Positions 31,181-31,948 of a DNA stretch of 31,948 nucleotides are shown here, piece after piece; within the stretch, counting starts at the first letter, position 1; the number at the start of each line of letters is the position of its first letter. The translations under genes were made by a program, and so were the position numbers. The stretch comes from GCA-2794515 sp033763335 (GTDB lineage: Bacteria; Chloroflexota; Anaerolineae; Aggregatilineales; Phototrophicaceae), in assembly GCA_033763335.1 (NCBI GenBank), contig JANRKU010000140.1:1-31948 (forward strand). The letters run 5' to 3'. Under the pieces are notes generated by a model. That model was given only the letters and a program-made list of their open reading frames with translations, was not told where the DNA came from and did not search any database.

Positions 31181-31948
31181 ATGACGATTGATTTTGGCAA
31201 GACAGCAGACGATTATAAGACCCATCGGCAAGGATTTCCCCCCGCCTTATTTGACCGATTTTCCCAAATGGGCATTATCAGCAAGGGTAAAAAGGCGCTG
31301 GATTTGGGGACAGGCACAGGCACATTGGCGCGTGGGATGGCGCTCGGCGGGTGTGAGGTGACGGGCTTGGATATTTCCCCAGAACTCATCACACAGGCAA
31401 AAAGTTTGGATGCCGATGCGGGTGTGAATACCCACTATGTCATTGCTCCTGCGGAAAATACAGGCTTGCCCGATGCGTCATTTGATGTCGTCTCGGCGGG
31501 GCAATGTTGGCATTGGTTTCATCATGTGAATACGCTGGCAGAGGTGAATCGGGTGTTGGTGGCAGGTGGGATGTTGGTCATTGCCTATTTGGATTGGATT
31601 CCGCTCGCGGGTAATGTGGTCGAAGCCACCGAAGCATTGATACGACAACACAGCCCAAATTGGACAGGGTGGGGCGGGAATGGCATTTATGCCCATTACC
31701 TAAAAGACATCGCAGAGGCAGGTTTTACCGATATTCAAACCGCCTCCTTTGACCTAAATCTGATTTATACACATGAGGCATGGCGGGGTCGTATCCGTGC
31801 CAGCGCGGGAATTGGCGCGCGACTCTCGGTTGAGGAAATAGGGGCATTTGACCACGAATTTGAGGGGTTACTGGCAGAAAAATTCCCACAAAATCCGCTA
31901 GAGGTGTTTCATCGGGTGTGGTGGGTGGTGGCACGCAAGGGGAAATAA
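31181..31948 (+). CDS. Class I SAM-dependent methyltransferase
   Basis: 255 aa. The ATG at 31181 is chosen because GGAAGGGG lies upstream; an in-frame ATG at 31160, inside the acetyltransferase gene, lacks a ribosome site. SAM-binding motif I is LDLGTGTGTLA (40-50), with acidic Asp64 in GLDISPELI and motif II/III in SFDVVSAGQCWHWF. This is a Methyltransf_11/25-type fold with no target-specific domain, so the substrate is unknown. The DDYKTHRQGFP opening is usual for this group. It completes the acetyltransferase operon, and its stop codon is the last base of the window. Confidence 0.92.
   Translation: MTIDFGKTADDYKTHRQGFPPALFDRFSQMGIISKGKKALDLGTGTGTLARGMALGGCEVTGLDISPELITQAKSLDADAGVNTHYVIAPAENTGLPDASFDVVSAGQCWHWFHHVNTLAEVNRVLVAGGMLVIAYLDWIPLAGNVVEATEALIRQHSPNWTGWGGNGIYAHYLKDIAEAGFTDIQTASFDLNLIYTHEAWRGRIRASAGIGARLSVEEIGAFDHEFEGLLAEKFPQNPLEVFHRVWWVVARKGK

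Overview
The window reads as chromosomal DNA from a free-living, moderately low-GC bacterium, most likely a member of the Chloroflexota (Anaerolineae-like). This assignment is an inference. It rests on the style of the proteins (kinases with an N-terminal receiver domain, a secreted C11 peptidase with a PPC domain, an HNH gene paired with a small helical protein, a long-form HicAB pair) and on many hairpin-rich intergenic repeats. No rRNA or tRNA gene was seen. Every protein gene looks intact, and the last one ends exactly at the window edge.

Layout. (1) 91-6067: a carbohydrate ABC importer (binding protein plus two permeases, no ATPase), followed by a receiver-histidine kinase fusion and a LuxR-type response regulator. 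(2) 6139-6360: a small antitoxin-like gene. (3) 12915-6650, minus strand: a histidine utilisation (hut) operon in the order hutG, hutU, [small helical protein + HNH nuclease], hutI, hutH. It converts histidine to glutamate and formamide by the three-step HutG route. (4) 13476-13255, minus: a cold-shock protein with a good promoter and a leader of about 200 nt. (5) 20010-13966, minus: a 1524-residue secreted clostripain-type peptidase, then hicA, hicB and an orphan FecE/BtuD-like ATPase, tightly packed or overlapping. (6) 20194-27742, plus: a signalling island of four histidine kinases (one with an N-terminal receiver) and three stand-alone receiver proteins, with no DNA-binding output. (7) 28278-27814, minus, and 28334-28615, plus: a divergent pair, a STAS-like protein and an RHH/antitoxin-like protein. 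(8) 28757-31948, plus: a GH5 glycosidase resembling the GH5_12 sterylglucosidase/EGCrP2 group, a GNAT acetyltransferase and a class I methyltransferase.

How they may work together. Regions 1 and 6 make this a signalling-rich stretch: five histidine kinases, two of them with N-terminal receivers, plus four other response regulators. The sugar importer is followed within 11 bp by a kinase, which suggests nutrient sensing. The two adjacent membrane kinases have almost identical kinase cores but diverged sensors, and both probably feed the three receivers behind them, which share a C-terminal Gly-(Glu/Gln)-x-Val-Trp motif. Amino-acid degradation, a secreted peptidase, a sugar importer and a glycosidase fit a heterotroph living on polymers and cell debris.

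The intergenic DNA is notable. There are at least three families of hairpin-forming repeats. Two copies of a 97-98 bp element (5252-5349 and 13021-13118) show compensatory changes in a stem. Two copies of a double-hairpin element lie at 1417-1542 and 13775-13902. One 180 bp inverted-repeat element lies at 6449-6628. I found no single clearly new system. The best candidates are the helical protein/HNH pair inside the hut operon, the receiver trio with its shared tail motif, and the covarying repeat family.
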